A stretch of 64,000 nucleotides of DNA from FEB-10 sp963710645 (GTDB lineage Bacteria; Acidobacteriota; Thermoanaerobaculia; Thermoanaerobaculales; Sulfomarinibacteraceae), in contig CAVQBD010000001.1 in assembly GCA_963710645.1 (NCBI GenBank), positions 1 to 64,000 of the forward strand. The letters run 5' to 3'. Positions within the stretch are counted from its first letter, which is position 1; each line of letters begins with the position of its first letter. The notes beneath the pieces were generated by a model. The model was not told where the DNA came from and made no database searches. It was given only the letters and a program-made list of their open reading frames with translations. Below are positions 8,024-16,039 of this stretch, piece by piece. The position numbers were made by a program, and so were the translations under genes.

Positions 8024-8694
8024 TGTCGGATGATGCCTTTATGACCGGCCCAGACCGAGACCTGGTGGCCTATTACACGGCCCGCGCCGAAGAGTACGAA
8101 GAAATCTACCAAAAACCCGAACGGCAGGACGACCTCGCGGTGCTACGGGCTATCGTGTTGCAGTTCGCGGCTGACCAAAGGGTACTCGAACTGGCGTGTG
8201 GCACGGGGTACTGGACGCGGATCATTGCGGAATCAGCCGCCCGGGTGTTAGCGGTGGATCCAAGCAAACATTCGGTGGATTTCGCCCGATCGAAGGGGCT
8301 CCTCCCTGATACGGTGGTTTTCGAGGTCGCGGACGCTTTTGGAATCACCCACGATCTCGGCGACATCAATTCGGTGGTGTGTGGGTTTCTCTGGTCCCAT
8401 ATACCCCGGCAGCAGATCAGATCATGGATTGCACGACTGGTGGCCCTCCTGCCGGAGGGTACGCGTTTTCTGTTCATGGACAACCGGTTCGTCGAGGCAA
8501 GCAGCACACCCGTGGAAGAAATGGACTCCGACGGCAATACCTATCAGGTGCGAAGGCTCGGTGATGGAGGAGTCTTTCGGATCCTCAAGAATTTTCCTTC
8601 GTCGGTGGAACTGCGCGGCGCTGTCGAGAGTGTTTCCCACCACATTCAGATCACCGAACTCGAGCATTTCTGGCTGTTGCAGTTCACCACCTGA
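8023..8694 (+). CDS. Class I SAM-dependent methyltransferase
   Basis: A 223-residue methyltransferase. Motif I VLELACGTGYWTRII starts at residue 54 and the ribose-binding Asp is Asp79 (VLAVDPS). The middle region VVCGFLWSHIPRQQIRSW and LLPEGTRFLFMDNRF is typical of methyltransferase type 11/25 proteins. It is divergent from a glycosyltransferase; the two start codons are only about 10 nt apart, so they may be co-regulated, perhaps in modifying a glycan. Substrate not determinable. Confidence 0.88.
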   Translation: MSDDAFMTGPDRDLVAYYTARAEEYEEIYQKPERQDDLAVLRAIVLQFAADQRVLELACGTGYWTRIIAESAARVLAVDPSKHSVDFARSKGLLPDTVVFEVADAFGITHDLGDINSVVCGFLWSHIPRQQIRSWIARLVALLPEGTRFLFMDNRFVEASSTPVEEMDSDGNTYQVRRLGDGGVFRILKNFPSSVELRGAVESVSHHIQITELEHFWLLQFTT

Positions 8695-8699
8695 ACCCC

Positions 8700-8815
8700 C
8701 GCCCACCCGGATCCAAGATGCAAGATCCACCGCCCACCCTCCCGGATGCCGGATGCTGGATCCGCCACCCACCCGAGCCCGTTACCGTTACCGTTACCGA
8801 GCGCGGGTTGTAGGT
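8700..8815 (+). repeat. Spacer of AAGATGCAAGATCC words and CCCGCCCACC tracts
   Basis: Contains CCAAGATGCAAGATCC, CGGATGCCGGATGCTGGATC and three tandem GTTACC units between CCGCCCACCC tracts. Similar AAGATGC words occur at 29.2 and 39.7 kb. No gene supported. Confidence 0.6.
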
Positions 8816-8950
8816 TGTAGCCGTCGCCCAACCGGAATGCGATCATCCTGCTCACGTCCATATGGTGTGAGACAGGCACTGGATGTGGCCGGATGGAAGT
8901 CTTGGTTCTTTGTTCTTCGATCCGCGATCGGGCCCGGGCGGGAGTGGGGG

Positions 8951-9634
8951 TTAGTTGACCACCCCGGACTCACCCAGGTTTTGTTCGGCGAAGTCGAGTA
9001 CGCGGTCGAATTCCTCATAGTCCTGACAGTGGCTTTGAAGCAAGTGAAAGACCTCGGTAGCCTTCTCCATTTCGCCGATGTTGGCGTAGGCAACCATGAG
9101 GTGCTCCAGGGACTCGCAGTCGCAATGTCGCGTAAATGCCGCCGCTTCGGAAAATACCATCCCGGCCTCGATCTGGTTGGTCCAGCTCATGCAGAGGTTG
9201 AGGAAGCTGAAGATATTCCCAATATAGACCTCATCGTAGACTTCGTGCATGTAGGGCAGGCACCGGAGAAAATACGGGATGGCTTCGCTGAAGCTTTTGC
9301 GGTCGAACAGGATGACTCCGAGGGTGTAGCAGGACTGGCAGTACACGCTGAGAACCTCGTCGAAGCTCTCCAGGTAGACCTTGTAACCCGCCACCGACTC
9401 TTGCAGGATCTGAGCGGCAGGATCAATTTCCTCGAGGTCGTAGTGAATGGTGCCGATGAGACCGAGGAGAAAACAGCTCCAGTTGGTTTCCGTTTCCATG
9501 TCGAGCAATCCGCGCAACTCCTCGATGTCGCGGTGGTCCGCGGTTCGGCCGTCCATGCGTTCGATGATCGCCTCGATGCCGGCCGCTACGCGCCCTGTCT
9601 TGTCCGTTCCCGTGTACCACTCTGGTATCGCCAT
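8951..9634 (-). CDS. Helical TPR-like protein of unknown function
   Basis: A 227-residue, mainly alpha-helical acidic protein with repeated helix pairs of about 34-40 residues (for example SYCYTLGVILFDRKSFSEAI-like and LMVAYANIGEMEKATEVF), which suggests degenerate tetratricopeptide repeats. The start is the ATG at 9634 with GAGGTGAGCTCG upstream; the longer open frame has no ribosome site. No signal peptide. A scaffold or regulatory role is possible but not shown. Confidence 0.65.
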   Translation of the reverse strand: MAIPEWYTGTDKTGRVAAGIEAIIERMDGRTADHRDIEELRGLLDMETETNWSCFLLGLIGTIHYDLEEIDPAAQILQESVAGYKVYLESFDEVLSVYCQSCYTLGVILFDRKSFSEAIPYFLRCLPYMHEVYDEVYIGNIFSFLNLCMSWTNQIEAGMVFSEAAAFTRHCDCESLEHLMVAYANIGEMEKATEVFHLLQSHCQDYEEFDRVLDFAEQNLGESGVVN

Positions 9635-9807
9635 CGAGCTCACCTCTCGCCTACGGGCGCAGAGTGTAGCGACAATTCGGCAATGGGTAAACCGTCTCCG
9701 GTCCACGCCGCACCGCCCACCGCCCCCCGACCGAGCATTGTGGTAGGCTTTGGTGCATGATTCTCCGTCTCAGAAGGCGAGCGGAGACTTGGCGAGGAGC
9801 ACAGGGC

Positions 9808-9939
9808 GTGGCCTGCAAGAAAAACAAGTCCAAAGTCAAGCCGAAGCCAGGGCGTTTTCAGTGCAAGGACTGCGGCGCCGTGGTCAAGGCGAAGAAAGAC
9901 GCATGCGAGCCGCGCAAGATCAAGACGGAGAAGAAGTGA
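9808..9939 (+). CDS. Small zinc-ribbon-like protein (43 aa)
   Basis: A lysine-rich 43-residue protein with CKDCG and a third Cys 11 residues later (KKDACEP) plus a Cys at residue 3. It looks like a small zinc-binding protein in a very basic context (KKNKSKVKPKPGRFQ and KIKTEKK), so nucleic-acid binding is plausible. I choose GTG 9808 because GAGGAG lies eight nt upstream; an ATG 17 codons earlier would place the ribosome site inside the gene. Similar tiny Cys/Lys-rich proteins occur in several phyla without a known role. Confidence 0.6.
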   Translation: MACKKNKSKVKPKPGRFQCKDCGAVVKAKKDACEPRKIKTEKK

Positions 9940-10107
9940 GGGGCGTCGGGACTCGGATGAAGCGGTCACGAGTGCACGTCGATGATCCGATTCCCGATCC
10001 CCGAGTTCCGAGTCCCGAGATCCATCGGCGGTGAGCCGAAGAGGCCCTGAGGACTCGGGGAAGTGATCCAGCACTTCGTGGCATTGAGGAACTCCCGGGA
10101 AAAATCA
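9940..10107 (+). other. Spacer with short inverted words
   Basis: No gene supported. Contains clustered variants of CCGAGTTCCGAGTCCCGAG and their partial complements (GGGACTCGG), then a GC-rich stretch leading to the nested hairpin that begins at 10108. Confidence 0.5.
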
Positions 10108-10165
10108 GCGCCCATGCCCCCGTGATGAACGGTTGTACGGAACCGCTCCGGTATGGCATGGGCGC
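10108..10165 (+). repeat. Nested hairpin upstream of the nucleoside kinase gene
   Basis: GCGCCCATGCC (10108-10118) pairs perfectly with GGCATGGGCGC (10155-10165), and inside the loop CGGTT pairs with AACCG around GTACGG. The two nested stems lie about 130 nt before the start codon, so they could sit in the leader mRNA. No known riboswitch class is recognised and there is no T-run. Confidence 0.55.
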
Positions 10166-10297
10166 GTCGTTTCGGACGCTGAGTATACGACAGATCGAGC
10201 CACGAGTGACGGGCTGGCGAAACCTCGGGTTGTCGCTGCCATGGTGAGGATCTATGCTGGAAGATCGGGCGCCTGTGGCGCGAGAGGTGAGGAGTCG

Positions 10298-11965
10298 ATG
10301 AACAACGATCATGTGGACGTCACCTACGGGGGGCAGGTTCACCGGGTAGCCACCGGGACCAGGGTGGACGAATTCGTGTGTGGATTGGACGGTGGGATTC
10401 CAGACACAGTGCTTTCGGCACTGGTCAACCGGCGACAGGTGATGCTCGATTTCCCGCTCCGAGGGGAGGTGGAACTGGAACTCGTCCGCTACGGACAGCG
10501 AGAAGGTGAGGCGGTCTACAAGCGTTCGGTGAGCCTCCTATTCTACGAGGCCTGCCAGGCGCTCTACCCGGAGGCACGGCCGGTGATCGGCCAGTCGCTG
10601 GGCAACTGCTATCACTACCAGATGCTGGGAGAACATCCGCCGATCGACGAGATGGCGCCGGCGCTCGAGGGGTACATGAGAACGGTGGTGGCGGAACGCC
10701 GTCCATTGACTCGGTCGACCGTTACCATCGAGGAGGTTGAAAACCACTTCCGTGCCATGGGCTATGAAGGCAAGCTCCAGCTCCTTGCCTCTCGCCGCTC
10801 CTCAACCGTCCACACCATAAGCTGCGGGCATTTTGTGGACATCGCCCACGGCCCGTATGCACCGCACAGCGGTTGCGTGCCGACCTTCGGCGTGATGCCC
10901 TACGAAGACGGATTGGTGTTGCGTTTTCCCCGCCGGGGCGATCGCGGCCGGCTGCCGGAGTTCACCCCCCGCCCGAAGCTCTTTGCCACCTATCTCGAGA
11001 CCCGATCGTGGCAGGATCTCCTTGGCGTCCGCCACGTAGGTCAGCTCAACCAGCTCTGTCTCCACGGCGGAGTCGGTCAGATCGTTCGAATCGCCGAGGG
11101 TCTGCACGAGAAGAAGATCGCCCGGGTGGCCGACGAGATCCTGTCGCGGCGGCCCAAAGTGCGGTTGATTCTGATAGCCGGTCCGTCGAGTTCGGGTAAG
11201 ACGACCTTTGCCAAGCGCCTCGGGATACAGCTCCAGGTTAACGGCATCGAGCCGGTGTCGCTGTCACTGGACAACTATTATGTGGATCGCGCTGCCACGC
11301 CGATCGGGGAGGATGGCCAGCCCGATTTCGAGGCACTGGACGCCATTGACCTGCCGCTTTTCCACGACCACCTCAAGCGGCTGTTGGTGGGGGAGGAGGT
11401 GGCGACCCCACGGTTTGATTTCCTCGCGGGCCGGCGGCGGGATCCCTCGGATTGGGTTGGGATGCACCTCGGTGAGAATCAGCTCCTCGTGGTGGAGGGT
11501 ATCCATGGCCTCAACGAGAAACTCACATCGAACGTGCCCCACGAACACAAGTACAGGATTTTCATTTCAGCGTTATCTCAGCTGGCCATCGACGACCACA
11601 ATCGTATCTTCACCGCAGACGCCCGGTTGATCCGGAGGATTGTCCGCGACCGCCGCTACCGGGGATTCAGCGCGGAACGGACGCTCCGCCTGTGGGAGAG
11701 GGTTCGTCGCGGCGAGGCGCGGTGGATCTACCCCTTCCAGGAAGCCGCTGACGTGATGTTCAACTCCGCCTTGGTCTACGAACCGGCCGTCCTGAAGAAC
11801 TTTGCGGAACGATTTCTGCTCCAGGTGCCGCGCACCAGCTCCGCCTATCCCGAGGCATTCAGATTGCTCAAGTTCCTGTCGGTCTTTGTTCCGATCTTCC
11901 CGGACGAAGTGCCCAATACGTCGATTCTGAGGGAGTTTATCGGCGGGAGTGCGTTTGATTACTAG
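10298..11965 (+). CDS. Nucleoside (uridine) kinase with TGS and ThrRS-like N-terminal domains
   Basis: A 555-residue protein. Residues about 1-65 form a TGS-like domain. Residues about 70-215 resemble the editing (SAD) domain of threonyl-tRNA synthetase, including CGHFVDIAHGPYAPHSG. From about 285 comes a uridine kinase/PRK domain with Walker A GPSSSGKT at 295-302, then SLSLDNYYVDR and VVEGIHGLNE. The architecture is known from Thermotoga and Firmicutes nucleoside kinases, and the length fits. ATP-dependent phosphorylation of uridine or another nucleoside is expected. The start is the ATG after GAGGTGAGGAGTCG. Confidence 0.9.
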   Translation: MNNDHVDVTYGGQVHRVATGTRVDEFVCGLDGGIPDTVLSALVNRRQVMLDFPLRGEVELELVRYGQREGEAVYKRSVSLLFYEACQALYPEARPVIGQSLGNCYHYQMLGEHPPIDEMAPALEGYMRTVVAERRPLTRSTVTIEEVENHFRAMGYEGKLQLLASRRSSTVHTISCGHFVDIAHGPYAPHSGCVPTFGVMPYEDGLVLRFPRRGDRGRLPEFTPRPKLFATYLETRSWQDLLGVRHVGQLNQLCLHGGVGQIVRIAEGLHEKKIARVADEILSRRPKVRLILIAGPSSSGKTTFAKRLGIQLQVNGIEPVSLSLDNYYVDRAATPIGEDGQPDFEALDAIDLPLFHDHLKRLLVGEEVATPRFDFLAGRRRDPSDWVGMHLGENQLLVVEGIHGLNEKLTSNVPHEHKYRIFISALSQLAIDDHNRIFTADARLIRRIVRDRRYRGFSAERTLRLWERVRRGEARWIYPFQEAADVMFNSALVYEPAVLKNFAERFLLQVPRTSSAYPEAFRLLKFLSVFVPIFPDEVPNTSILREFIGGSAFDY

Positions 11966-12005
11966 GGACTCGCAGCTCGCCGAGCCCATCGACCACGGTT
12001 CCGAG

Positions 12006-12052
12006 TTCCGAGTTGTTGCTCCGGGCGGGTGGGGGAAACCCGGAGCTCGGAA
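12006..12052. repeat. Inverted repeat between convergent genes
   Basis: TTCCGAG and CTCCGGG pair with CCCGGAG and CTCGGAA across a short GGGTGGGGG-containing loop. It sits between the nucleoside kinase and endonuclease III stops, so it might act as a bidirectional transcription block, although there is no clear T-run. Confidence 0.45.
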
Positions 12053-12076
12053 CGCGGAACGTGAGAGTTGCAACCG

Positions 12077-12709
12077 TCAGACGCCAACCTGACGGCAGAC
12101 TGACGCGAGAGCGCAGTCCTCGCATTGCGGCTTGCGCGCCGAACACACGCGGCGGCCGTGCAGAATGAGGCGCTTGGAAACACTGATCCAATCAGATTGC
12201 GGGATGATACGCTCGAGATCGGTGGCCATCTTTTCGGGGTCGGTGTGTCGGCTGAGCCCGATACGGCGGCCCAACCGCTTGACGTGGGTATCCACGGTGA
12301 CGCCGGCCGGGATCTGAAAGGCCTCTCCGAGAACGACCTTGGCTGTTTTTCGACCAACCCCAGGCAGGGCCACGAGGGCCTTCATCTCGGCAGGCACGGC
12401 TCCATCGTGGTCTGTCATCAGCTGTCGGGCGGTATTCTGCAGTGATCGGGCCTTGTTCCTGAAAAAACCGGTGGGCCGGATGGCTTTTTCAATTTCCTCG
12501 AGTTTGGCCGCGGCCATTTCGGCAGGTCCGGGCCAGCGAGCGAAAAGCTCCGGCGTCACCTGGTTGACGCGCCGATCCGTGCATTGGGCCGACAGTACCG
12601 TCGCCACGAGGAGCTCCCACGGGTTGCCGTAGTCCAGTTCGCACCTCGCATCGGGGTACTCAGCCCCGAGCAGACGCACGACAGCCTCGGCTCGTTCCTT
12701 CTTTCGCAT
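12077..12709 (-). CDS. nth: Endonuclease III
   Basis: A 210-residue DNA glycosylase/AP lyase of base excision repair that removes oxidised pyrimidines. The helix-hairpin-helix is LPGVGRKTA (residues 115-123) with catalytic Lys121, and Asp140 (VDTHVKR) is the second catalytic residue. The [4Fe-4S] ligands are Cys189, 196, 199 and 205 (C-X6-C-X2-C-X5-C). Full family length. No ribosome site precedes the ATG; instead a TACACT box ends 7 nt upstream, suggesting a leaderless mRNA. MutY, its repair relative, is at 58.6 kb. Confidence 0.97.
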   Translation of the reverse strand: MRKKERAEAVVRLLGAEYPDARCELDYGNPWELLVATVLSAQCTDRRVNQVTPELFARWPGPAEMAAAKLEEIEKAIRPTGFFRNKARSLQNTARQLMTDHDGAVPAEMKALVALPGVGRKTAKVVLGEAFQIPAGVTVDTHVKRLGRRIGLSRHTDPEKMATDLERIIPQSDWISVSKRLILHGRRVCSARKPQCEDCALASVCRQVGV

Positions 12710-12716
12710 CCCGAAA

Positions 12717-12722
12717 AGTGTA
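12717..12722 (-). promoter_or_regulatory. -10 box (TACACT), leaderless nth start
   Basis: On the minus strand TACACT is separated from the nth ATG by exactly 7 nt and no Shine-Dalgarno sequence is present. Transcription would begin at or next to the A of the start codon. Confidence 0.5.
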
Positions 12723-12866
12723 ACCGTGTTCAGGATGTTACGGGTTGCTTGCCCCCAGGCCCAACTGCCGCGCTATCGGTAACGGGCTCGGGCTCGGGCC
12801 CCAGGACCTTCCGGGGGGTGGGGGCGATTTAGAATTCAATACTCAAAACTCAGAATTTCAACGGTC

Positions 12867-13790
12867 CTAGCCCCTAGCCTCGGGTGGGTGGACGGGCTGC
12901 GTCCTCCACCGCCGGTGCATCCACACCCATTGTGCCGGGTGTCTGCGAATCTGCTCTTCGATTGCCGAGGTTGCGGCGGCCGTCAGCTCGGTGATCTGAT
13001 CCTCCTTCGACCCCGACGTGGGCAGCGGGATGGGGGGGCGGACCTGGATGACGTGGCGACCATCGGCCCCGCGGTGGGAGAAGGCCGGAACTACCGGGCA
13101 TTGCTTGTGGAGGGCGAGCGAGGCCGCCCCGGAAGGTGTCCACGCGGGCCGGCCGAAGAACGGCACGAAGACACCTGGGATGTCGCGTATGTCCTGGTCG
13201 ATGAGCAGCCCGATGACACGCCGATGGGCGAGCGCCGACACCAGACGGCGACCGGCTTCTGACCCTCGCGGAACCACCTCGGGTCCGAATCGTTCGCGGA
13301 GCCCCGTTGCCATGGCGTCGAGGCGTGGGTCATAGATGTCGCGCACGGCGATGGTCATGGGGATTCCGGAGGCGCCGAGCCAGGCGTTCAGGACCTCCCA
13401 GTTGCCGCAATGTCCGGTGATGAAGACCACCCCAGATCCGCAATCGATCGCCTCGTGCAGAAATTCGGCGCCGCTCGCCTCGCATTGGGCCAGGACGTCA
13501 GAAGCTGATGCGTGCCCAAGCCACGCCACTTCCGCAGCCAGGGCGCCGAGGTGCTTCGCATTGGCCCTCATGAGCCGCTTTGTGCCGGCCTCATCCAGGT
13601 CGGGGAAAGCGATCCGGAGATTGTCGCGGGAGCGACGACGGTCTCGTGGGTTGAGGGCCATGGCGAGGATCCCGAGAGAGGATGTCACAGGGCGCGTCAT
13701 GGTCAGGGGCATCCGGCCGCCTACCGCCATGAAATTCTGGAAGGCGTGGAAGACGACGTCGTCCCTGAAACGATGGGGTTGCGCGCTCAC
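12867..13790 (-). CDS. LpxL/HtrB-family lysophospholipid/lipid A acyltransferase
   Basis: A 307-residue membrane-associated acyltransferase. The catalytic H-X4-E is visible as TGHCGNWE (His127, Glu132), followed by PRGSEAGRRLVSALA, DQDIRDIPGVFVPFFG and the C-terminal WVWMHRRWRT, all hallmarks of late lipid A acyltransferases. It would add a secondary acyl chain to lipid A or a related lipid at the inner membrane, implying an outer membrane with LPS or a related glycolipid. The start is GTG at 13790. The exact acyl specificity cannot be told. Confidence 0.9.
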   Translation of the reverse strand: MSAQPHRFRDDVVFHAFQNFMAVGGRMPLTMTRPVTSSLGILAMALNPRDRRRSRDNLRIAFPDLDEAGTKRLMRANAKHLGALAAEVAWLGHASASDVLAQCEASGAEFLHEAIDCGSGVVFITGHCGNWEVLNAWLGASGIPMTIAVRDIYDPRLDAMATGLRERFGPEVVPRGSEAGRRLVSALAHRRVIGLLIDQDIRDIPGVFVPFFGRPAWTPSGAASLALHKQCPVVPAFSHRGADGRHVIQVRPPIPLPTSGSKEDQITELTAAATSAIEEQIRRHPAQWVWMHRRWRTQPVHPPEARG

Positions 13791-13816
13791 GATCCCACTC
13801 TACTACCGCTGCCGAA

Positions 13817-15928
13817 CTACCGGTGATCGCCCCAGGGCGTGATATTGGTGATGACCGCCGCGACGCCGTCCAACTCCACGTCGTCGCCGACACTGCACCC
13901 CAAAAAGCGCTCACCGACCCCGCTGCCGTTGGCGAAGATCCGCTGATCCACATCGGCATCCCACGCACCCATGATTGTCACCGGTTCAAGCTGCTCGCCG
14001 CCGCTGCTATTCAGGTGGACCACGGTCCCGATGTTGACCTGCGAGGTGTCGGCGGTCCCGGGCTCGAGTATCCGAACCCGTCCAAGATCGCGCTGGAGTT
14101 TGGCAGCTCGCGCAGACTGAAGCTCTTGGCGATCTCGTAGCATGTGGTACTCGAAATTTTCCCTGAGGTCGCCCTCGGCCGCCGCAGCGTTGATCCCTTT
14201 GAGGGTTCTGGGAATCTCCACGTCGACGAGTTCCTTGAGTTCCTGCTGTTTCCTCTCGACGGCTTCTCGAGTTGCAACGAACAGTGGTTCCGCATCCTGT
14301 CCGCCACTGCCGTGGGCCTGAGTCGCGGCCTGTTCGAGCACCCGCAACCGCTGTGGTTCAACGCTGGAGATCCGATTCGCGCGGGCGACGAACCGTTCTG
14401 CCTGCTGCGGCGTGGCCGAGGTCAGCAACAGACGCACTGCGGCCTGACCTCCGTCCAGGAGTCCCTTGGCGCGGCCCCGCAGCGCAGAGAACTCGGGCCG
14501 AGTCAAAGTGTCCGGCAGTTTCTCGAGCAGGGACGGTGTCAGCCGCCGCCGGAGGTATTCAGGGGCGCTGTCCCGCACCATGGCTTCGCACGCCCACACG
14601 AACTGGGCTGGATGGTCGGTGTGATTTCGAAACACCACTTCCAATGCAGCGTCGGCCGCATCCTGCCCGCCCGATCTGTCGAGGTCGAAGAGCATCTTCT
14701 CCAGGAGTGTTGCGCTGGCCTCGTGCAGCATCCAGTCGCTCCAGATCTCCGCCCACTTGTCCGGTCGAGCCTCGCGAATCGCCTCGAGCGCCGCTTCCCT
14801 TTCCCCGCGATCCTGAATGCCCTGGAGCAGTTGCAGCGGACTGGCGGAGCTGATCAGCTGCTCCTTGTGCGATGGTTCCTCCGGGGGACCCTCGGATAAC
14901 GAGTCGATGATCGCAGCGGTTTCCCATGCCAGCCCCGGATCGGAGGCTTCGAGGGTGGCGAGGCTTTCGGTGAGGAACGCCTTGGTCTCGCGCGCTGTCT
15001 CGGTCCCCCTGGAGGCCAGTCGACGTGCCACGGTCAGACGCTGTCGTGGATCCGCCTCCCGCAGATCGTCGAGCAGTGTTTCGGAGGTCGCCTTGGCGCT
15101 CGCGCCCGCTGTGTAGCGAAGTCGCGAACCTGATCCGGAGGTGAGGAGCCGGGGGTGTTTGCGGGCTTTTGTCCACCATCCGGTCCACTTGGCTGCCGGA
15201 ACGATCCCTTCCAAGGCGGCCTTGATGGACGCCACGTCCGCCGGCCCGTCGAATCCCTCGAGCAGATGGATGAGAGCCTCCCCGGGTGACTCCAGGACTC
15301 GTTGCGTCAGCCCATCGGGGTCCTCCACCAACTGCCGTCTGAAATCGTCGGCTGGGAGAACGTGGACAAATTTGGTGATCGCGCCGAACGGAACCGACAC
15401 CGGCCGCCGGCCGCCCACGTCCACCCTGAGGTTTTCGAGCTCCAGATTGAGCTCTAGTACTCTGCCGACTCCCTGGCCGACGACCTCGACGACCGTGCCC
15501 TGATCGTGATCCAACCATTGCTCCACTGTTTTCAAGACGTCCAGCGGACGGCGCGATCCGATGAGCGGATGGCGATCGAGGACCTTCGTCACGGATGGGC
15601 TCCCCTCCCTTTGCCTCCTCAGGGCCCGCTCGAGACGTCCGACGAGCGCGTCGTCGGGTTTGTCCGTCAACCGCACCTGCTCTGAGAGCGCGGCCAGGGT
15701 CGCGTTCGGGTCGTCGCCCGCCTCCTGGGTGTCGGCCAGCAGCTCGAGCAAGGTCTTCGCGAGGGTCTTGTGGCCTTCCTTCCACAGCAGGCGCCGGACT
15801 TCAAGCAACTGCGCAGTTGGGATTGGATCCCTGTCAAGCGCCTCGAGCCACAACTCTTCCACGCGGTCCAGGTCGCCTGCGTCGAGGGCTTGGGTGAATC
15901 GACTATCGAGTTCGGGACGGTCTGGCAT
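13817..15928 (-). CDS. Long GreA-domain transcription elongation factor-like protein
   Basis: A 703-residue protein. The last about 155 residues are a GreA/GreB unit. The coiled coil has the acidic tip EGDLRENFEYHMLRD (Asp587 and Glu590 match the catalytic tip acids), followed by the FKBP-like C-terminal domain (VNIGTVVHL, GVGERFLGCSVGDDVEL). The preceding about 540 residues are helical, repeat-like and unassigned. Comparable long GreA proteins are known in Chlamydia and Borrelia. It may stimulate RNA cleavage by backtracked RNA polymerase; the role of the N-terminal extension is unknown. The start is ATG with GGAGAG upstream. Confidence 0.82.
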   Translation of the reverse strand: MPDRPELDSRFTQALDAGDLDRVEELWLEALDRDPIPTAQLLEVRRLLWKEGHKTLAKTLLELLADTQEAGDDPNATLAALSEQVRLTDKPDDALVGRLERALRRQREGSPSVTKVLDRHPLIGSRRPLDVLKTVEQWLDHDQGTVVEVVGQGVGRVLELNLELENLRVDVGGRRPVSVPFGAITKFVHVLPADDFRRQLVEDPDGLTQRVLESPGEALIHLLEGFDGPADVASIKAALEGIVPAAKWTGWWTKARKHPRLLTSGSGSRLRYTAGASAKATSETLLDDLREADPRQRLTVARRLASRGTETARETKAFLTESLATLEASDPGLAWETAAIIDSLSEGPPEEPSHKEQLISSASPLQLLQGIQDRGEREAALEAIREARPDKWAEIWSDWMLHEASATLLEKMLFDLDRSGGQDAADAALEVVFRNHTDHPAQFVWACEAMVRDSAPEYLRRRLTPSLLEKLPDTLTRPEFSALRGRAKGLLDGGQAAVRLLLTSATPQQAERFVARANRISSVEPQRLRVLEQAATQAHGSGGQDAEPLFVATREAVERKQQELKELVDVEIPRTLKGINAAAAEGDLRENFEYHMLRDRQELQSARAAKLQRDLGRVRILEPGTADTSQVNIGTVVHLNSSGGEQLEPVTIMGAWDADVDQRIFANGSGVGERFLGCSVGDDVELDGVAAVITNITPWGDHR

Positions 15929-15953
15929 CTCACTCTCCGTGATCGAATTGGCG

Positions 15954-15962
15954 ATTGTACCA
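15954..15962 (-). promoter_or_regulatory. Extended -10 (TGGTACAAT) for the long GreA-like gene
   Basis: On the minus strand TG-G-TACAAT gives an extended -10 element. A start of transcription about 7 nt downstream would leave a leader of about 19 nt that includes GGAGAG. Confidence 0.5.
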
Positions 15963-16039
15963 GGGGTGGCCGGAGCGAGGAATGGTTGTTTTGCGATCTT
16001 GGTCTCGATCCCGTATCGTGGCCCGAGGTGGAGGAAAAA

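Noticed and set aside
8339..9760. Plus-strand open frame (473 aa)
   Set aside because: It runs out of frame through the methyltransferase, across repeat DNA and antisense to the TPR-like gene; high GC makes such frames common.
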